Below are positions 58,861 to 64,000 of a stretch of DNA of 64,000 nt, piece after piece. The stretch is from Moringa oleifera. Lineage: Eukaryota; Streptophyta; Magnoliopsida; Brassicales; Moringaceae. Numbering within the stretch: position 1 is the first letter of the stretch; each line of letters starts with the position of its first letter. A program made the position numbers and the translations under genes. The stretch lies in NCBI GenBank assembly GCA_021397835.1, contig JAJFZO010000042.1, positions 35,001-99,000 on the forward strand. Reading direction: 5' to 3'. The notes below the pieces were generated by a model. That model was not told the origin of the DNA and ran no database searches. It was given only the letters and a program-made list of their open reading frames with translations.

Positions 58861-61479
58861 AGTGAGCGAGCCAGGGGGGCCGCATCGCACCGACCCTGGG
58901 CACGGGCCAGGCAGCCCCCAGAAGGCATGGCATGGGCTGCTCGCCCGTCGTGCGGCAGCGGCCGGCGCGCCAGCCAGGCTGCGGGCGCCAATCGCGAGCC
59001 AGCCCCCTCGTCCCTGCCCCTCGACGGACTGCCCAGCGTACGAGCCAGGGGTGCCGCGTCGCACAGACCCTGGGCATGAGTGGCAGGCCCAGGAAGCCCT
59101 CAGCAGCCATGGCATAGGCTGCTCGCCCAGCATGCTGCAGCGGTGGGCGCACCAGCAAGGCCACGGGCGCCCAACGTGAGCCAGCCCCCACGTCCCTGTC
59201 CCTCAACTAAGAGCCCAGTGAGCGAGCCAGGGAGGCTGCATCGCATGGACCCTTGGCACTGGTGGCATGCCCAGGCAGTCCCCAGCAGGCACGGCATTGG
59301 CTGCTCGTCCAGTGTGCGGCAGCGGTGGCCGCGCAAGCCAGGCCGCGGGCGCGCATCGCAAGCTAGCCCCCACGTTCCTGTCCCTCGACTAAGTGCCCAG
59401 CAATATGAGCCATTGGGGCCACGTCGTACAGAACCTGGGCACGTGTGGCACACCCAGTCAGCCCCCTTCAGGCATGGCATGGGCTGCTCACCCAGCGTGC
59501 AGCAGCGGTGGGCGCGCCAGCCAGGCCGTGGGCGCCCATCGCGAGACAGCCCTCGAGTCCCTGCTCCTCGACTGACTGCCCAGGGTGCGAGCCAGGGGTG
59601 CCACATTGCACGGACCCTGGGCATTGGTGGCACGAGCGGGAAGCCCCCAGCAGGCACAGCATGGGCGGCTCGCCCTGCATGCGGCAGCGGTTGGAGCGCC
59701 AGCCAGGCCGCGGGCGGCCATCGTGAGCTAGCCCCCATGTTCCTGTCCCTCGACTAAGTGCCCAGTGAGCGAGCCAGGGAGGCGGTGTCGCATGGACCTT
59801 GGGCACAGGTGGCCAACCCAGGAAGCCCCCAGCAGGCACGGCATGAGCTAATCGCCCAGTGTGCTGCAGCGGTGGCCGCGCAAGCGAGGCCGCGGGCGCC
59901 CATCGCGTGCCGGCTCCGTCGTCCCTGCCCCTCGACTGACTGCCCAGCGTGCGAGCCAGGGGTGCCACATCGCACGGACCCTGGGTACGGGTGGCACACC
60001 CGGGCAGCCCCCAGCTGGTACGGCCTGGGCTGCTCGCCCACCGTGCGGCAGCGGTGGGCGCGCCAGCCAAACCGCGGTCGCCCATCGCGAGCCGGCCCCC
60101 AAGTCCCTGACCCTCGACTGACTGCCCAGCGTGCGAGCCAGGGGTGCCGCGTCGCACGGACCCTGGGCACGGGTGACACGCCCAGGCAGCCCCCAGCAGG
60201 CACAGCATGGGCTGCTTGCCCAGCGTGCGGCAGCGGTGGCCGCGGAAGCCAGGCCGCGGGCGCCGATCGCAAGATAGCCCCCACATTCCTGTCCCTCAAC
60301 TAAGTGCCCAGCGAGCGAGCCAGGGGGGCCGCGTTGCATGGACCCTGGGCACGGGTGGCACGACCAGGCAGCCCCCAGCAGGCACGGCATGTGCTGCTCT
60401 CCCATCGTACGGCAGCGGTGGGCGAGCCAGCCAGGCCGCGGGCGCCCATCGCGAGCTAGCCCCCACATTCCTGTCCCTCGACGAAGTGCCCAGCAAGCGA
60501 GCCAGGGGGGCCGTGTCGCACGGACCCTGGGCACGGGTGGCATGCCCAGGCAGCCCCCAGCAGGCACGGCATGGGCTGCTCACCCAGCGTGCGGCAGAGG
60601 TTAGCGCGCCAGCCAGGCCGTGGGCGCCCATCACGAGCCAGCCCCCTCGTCCCTGCCCCTCGACTGAATTCCCAGCGTGCGAGCCAGGGGTGCCGCGTCG
60701 TACAGACCCTGGGCATGGGTGGCATGCCCAAGTAGCCCCAAGCAGGCACTGTATGGGCTGCTCGCACAGCGTGTCGCAGTGGTGGGTGCGCCAGCAAGGC
60801 CGCGGGCGCCTATCGCGAGCCAACCCCCTCGTTCCAGCCCCTCGACTGACTGCCCAGCGTGAGAACCAGGGGTGTCGCATCGCATGGACCCTGGGCATGG
60901 GTGGCATTCCTGGGCAGCCCCCAGCAGGCACGGCATGGGCTGCTCACCCAGTGTACGGCAGATGTGGGTGTGCCAGACAGGCGGCGGGCGCCCATCGCGA
61001 GCCAGCCCCCACGTCCCTGTCCCTTAACTATGTCCTCAGCGAGTGAGCCAGGGGGGCCGAGTCGCACGGACCCTGGGCATGGGTGGCACACCCAGGCAGC
61101 CCCCAGCAGGAACGGCATGGGCTGCTCGCCCAGCGTGCGGGAGCGGTCGGCGTGCCAGCAAGGCAGCGGGCGCCCATTGCGAGCCAGCCCCCACGTCCCT
61201 GTCCCTTAACTATGTGCCCAGCGCTTGAGTCAGGGGGGCCACATCGCATGGACTCTGGGCATGAGTGGCACGCCCTGGCAGCCCCCAGCAGGCATGGCAT
61301 GGGCTGCTCGCCCAACGTGCGGCAGCGGTGGGCGAGCCAGCCAGGCCGCGGTCGCCCATCGCTAGCTAGCCCCCACGTCCCTGTCCCTCGACTAAGTGCC
61401 CAGCGAGCGAACCAGGGGGGCCGCGTCGCATGGACCCTGGGCACGGGTGGCCCGCCAAGGCAGCCCCCAGCAGGCACGG

Positions 61480-63130
61480 CATGGGCTGCTCGCCCAGCGT
61501 GCGGCTGCGGTGGGCGCGCCAGCCAGGCCACGGGCAACGATCGCAAGCCAACCTCTTGTCCCTGTCCCTCGACTTACTACCCAACGTGCGAGCCAGGGGT
61601 GCCGTGTCGCATGGACACTGGGCACGGGTTGCATGCCCAGGCTGCCCCCAGCAGGCAGGGCATGGGCTGCTCGCCCAGCGTGCAGCTGAGGTGGGGGCGC
61701 AAGCCATGCCGCGGGCGCCGATCGCGAGCCAACCCCTCGTCTCTGCCCCTCGACTGACTATCCAACGTGTGAGCCAGGGGTGCCGCGTCGCATGGACACT
61801 GGGCACGGGCTGCACGCCCAGGCTGCCTCCAGCAGGCAGGGCATGGGCTGCTTGCCCAGCATGCGGCTGCGGGTGGCGCGCCAGCCAAGCCGCGGGCGCC
61901 GATCGTGAGCCAACCCCTCGTCCCTGCCCCTCGACTGACTGCCCAACATGCGAGCCAGGGGTGCCGAATCGCATGGACCCTGGGCATGGGTGGCACGCCC
62001 GGGCAGCCCCCAGCACGCACGGCATGGGCTGCTTGCCCAGTGTGCGGCAGCTGTGGGTGCGCCAGCCAGGCCGCGGACGCCCATCGCGAGCCAGCCCCCA
62101 CGTCCCTGTCCCTTGACTATATGCTCAGTGAGCGAGCCAGGGGTGCTGCGTCGTATGGACCCTGGGCATGGGTGGCACGCCCAGGCAGCCCCCAGCAGGC
62201 ACGGCATGGGCTGCTCGCCCAGCGTGCGGCAGCGGTGGGCGTGCCAGCCAGGCAGCGGGCGCCTATTGCGAGCCAACCCCCACATCCCTTTCCCTCGACT
62301 AAGTGCCCAGCGATTGAGCCAGGGAGGCCGCATCGCATGGACTCTGGGCACTAGTGGCCTGCCCAGGCAGCCCCCAGCAGGCACGGCATGGGCTGCTCGC
62401 CCAGCGTGCGGCTGCGGTGGGCGCGCCGGCCAGGCCACGGGAAACGATCGCGAGCCAACCTCTCGTCCCTGTCCCTCGACTTACTACCCAACGTACGAGC
62501 CAGGGGTGCCGCTTCGCACAGACACTGGGCACGGGTTGCACACCCAGGCTGCCCCCAGCAGGCAGGGCATGGGCTGCTCGCCCAGCGTGCGGCTGAGGTG
62601 GGCGCGCAAGCCATGCCGCGGGCGCCAATCGCGAGCCAACCCCTCGTCTCTGCCCCTCGACTGACTACCCAACGTGCGAGCCAGGGGTGCCACATCGCAT
62701 GGACACTGGGCACGGGCTGCACGCCCAGGCTACCCCCAGCAGGCAGGGCATGGGCTGCTCGCCCAGCGTGCGGCTGCGGGGGGCGTGCCAGCCAGGCCGC
62801 GGGCGCCGATCGCGAGCCAACCCCTCGTCCCTGCCCCTCGACAGACTGCCCAACGTGCGAGCCAGGGGTGCCGAATCGCATGGACCCTGGGCATGGGTGG
62901 CACGCCCGGGCAGCCCCCAGCAGGCATGGCATGGGCTGCTCACCCAGTGTGCGGCAGCTGTGGGTGCGCCAGCCAGGCAGCGGGCGCCCATTGCGAGCCA
63001 ACCCCCTCATCCCTTTCCCTCGACTAAGTGCCCAGCGATTGAGCCAGGGGGGCCGCATCGCATGGACTCTGGGCACTGGTGGCACGCCCTGGCAGCCCAC
63101 AGCAGGCATGGCATGGGCTGCTTCCCCAGC
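61480..63130 (+). repeat. Five-monomer repeat whose second copy has four monomers
   Basis: Copy 1 runs through monomers beginning near 61,535 (AACGATCGC, ACTTACTACCCAACG), 61,715, 61,897 (both GCGCCGATCG, AGCCAACCCCTCG), 62,080 (GACTATATGCTCAG) and 62,262 (ATCCCTTTCCCTCG, GCGATTGAGCC). Copy 2 repeats types 1, 2, 3 and 5 near 62,443, 62,624, 62,806 and 62,988, and lacks type 4. The words CCCAACGTGCGAGCC and AGGCAGGGCATGGGCTG are private to this pocket. Confidence 0.8.
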
Positions 63131-64000
63131 GTGCGGCAGCGGTGGGCACGCCAGCCAGGCCTTGGTCGCCCTTCGCGAGCTAGCCCCCACGTCCTTGTCG
63201 CTCGACAAAGTGCCCAGTGAGCGAGCCAGGGGGGCCGCGTCGCGCGGACCCTGGGGATGGGTGGCATGCCCAGACTGCCCCCAGCAGGCACGGCATGGGC
63301 TTCTCGCCCAGCGTTCGGCTGCGGTGGGCGTGCCAGCCAGGCCGCGGGCGCCGATCGTCAGCCAACCCCTCGTCCCTGCTCCTCGACTGACTACCCAACG
63401 TGCGAGCCAGGGGTGCCGCGTCGCACGGAACCTGGGCATGGGTGGCACGCCGAGGCAGCCCCCAGCAGGCACGGCATGGCCTGCTCACCCAGCGTGCGGC
63501 TGTGGTTGGCGCGCCAGCAAGGCCGAGGGCGCGCATCGCGGGCCAAACCCCTCGTCCCTGCCCCTCGACTCACTGCCCAGCGTGCAAGCCAGGGGTGCCG
63601 TGTCGCGTGGACCCTGGGCACGAGTGGCATGCCCGGGCAGCCCCCAGCAGACACGGTATGGGCTGCTCGCCCAGCGTGCGGCAGCGGTGGGCGCGCCAGC
63701 CAGGCCGCGGGCGCCCATCGCGAGCTAGCCCCCACGTTCCTGTCCCTTGACTAAGTGACCAGCGAGCGAGCCAGGGGGGCTGCGTCGCACAGACCCTGGG
63801 CACATGTGGCATGCCCAGGCAGCCCCCAGCAGGCACGGCATGGGCTGCTCGCCCAGCGTGCGGCATCGGTGGGCGCGCCAGCAAGGCCGTGGGTGCCCAT
63901 CTTGAGCCAGCCCCCGAGTCCCTGCCCCTCGACTGACTGCCCAGGGTGCGAGCAAGGGGTATCGCATCACACAGACCCTGGACATGGGTCGTACTTCCGG

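Larger units (their letters stand above)
959..64000 (+). repeat. GC-rich 182-bp satellite array (about 346 monomers)
   Basis: Head-to-tail monomers of exactly 182 bp. The word CGCCCATCGC or a near match recurs at 983, 1711, 1893, 2281, 2463, 2645, 2827, 3009 and so on, and still at 63,712. No other sequence interrupts the array. Numbering from this word, fixed landmarks in the monomer are: CTCGACT(G/A)A at about 36-43, GCCCAGCG(T/A)GCG at 46-57, GACCCTGGGCA at about 81-91, CCCAGGCAGCCCCCAGCAGG at about 103-122, GGCACGGCATGGGC at 121-134, GCCCAGCGTGCG again at 140-151, and GGTGGGCGCGCCAGCCAGGC at about 157-176. Base content is well above 65% G+C by eye. Most length exceptions are single-monomer deletions between short repeated words. 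The length is nucleosome-sized, as in many plant satellites, but the GC-richness is unusual. I do not recognise the family. Confidence 0.97.
36001..64000 (+). repeat. Family A satellite block (right)
   Basis: A1 and A2 monomers as in the left block, running to the window edge. B-like monomers appear at about 37,400-37,600, 42,050-42,200 and in the mixed dimers of 55.8-56.75 kb. Deletion monomers are much commoner here than in block B: about 37,365 (50 bp lost), 43,305, 44,590, 45,462 (67 bp), 49,575 (about 68 bp), 50,270, 50,700, 51,312 and 54,100 (94 bp each), 57,208 (about 21 bp), 58,434 (about 46 bp) and 58,910. Sites are monomer-internal and mostly flanked by short repeated words. Confidence 0.9.

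Noticed and set aside
959..64000. CRISPR array or bacterial high-GC genome
   Set aside because: There are no short identical repeats with unique spacers and no cas-like genes. The 5.8S/ITS/25S order is eukaryotic, and the 182-bp unit is wholly repeated.
959..64000. Transposable element insertion or LTR/terminal inverted repeats within the array
   Set aside because: No break in monomer homology longer than the small deletions described; no poly-A, primer-binding site or target duplication was seen.
1..64000. Telomere-type or microsatellite tracts
   Set aside because: No runs of TTTAGGG or of simple di- or trinucleotides were seen on either strand.

Overview
This window is plant nuclear heterochromatin. 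It holds a short, degenerate 45S rDNA fragment (1-947) fused to about 63 kb of one GC-rich satellite with a 182-bp monomer (about 959-64,000, roughly 346 monomers). I find no credible protein-coding gene, tRNA, transposon or CRISPR array. The rDNA has the land-plant 5.8S and 25S layout and wording (probably angiosperm, possibly eudicot). It is dead: ITS2 is almost gone, an internal block of 25S is missing, 25S stops abruptly, and many C-to-T/G-to-A changes sit in normally invariant sequence.

Layout. 1-30 is the ITS1 tail; 31-193 a 5.8S pseudogene; 194-205 an ITS2 stub; 206-704 and 705-947 are two non-adjacent pieces of 25S. 948-999 is a perfect 20-bp-arm inverted repeat lying exactly on the rDNA/satellite junction. 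From 959 the 182-bp monomer runs head to tail in one orientation. Two main families form blocks. Family A (carries CTGCTCGCCCAG, GCCGCGGGC and GGTGGCACGCC) fills about 959-8,085 and about 36,000-64,000. Family B (carries CCAAGTGCCCAG, GCCACAGGC and GGAGGCATGCC) fills about 8,086-36,000. A few islands of each occur inside the other, and an indel-ridden stretch lies at about 34,000-34,960.

Inside the blocks there are local higher-order repeats of different order: 8-mer (1,456 bp), 4-mer (728), 5-mer (about 909), 7-mer (1,274), 3-mer (545), 2-mer (364). There is also a 2.79-kb tandem duplication at 49.9-55.8 kb, plus longer-range copies 6,463 bp and about 12.9 kb apart. This is what unequal exchange and local re-amplification produce, rather than a single homogenised array.

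The many long open frames on both strands are by-products of the satellite. The sequence is stop-poor, and 182 mod 3 = 2, so a stop fixed in the monomer recurs in any one frame only every three monomers (546 bp = 182 codons). Periods and offsets were read from matching words in the sequence. Block limits given as 'about' are good to some tens of bases. rRNA comparisons rest on remembered consensus, not on an alignment. The species cannot be named from this window.
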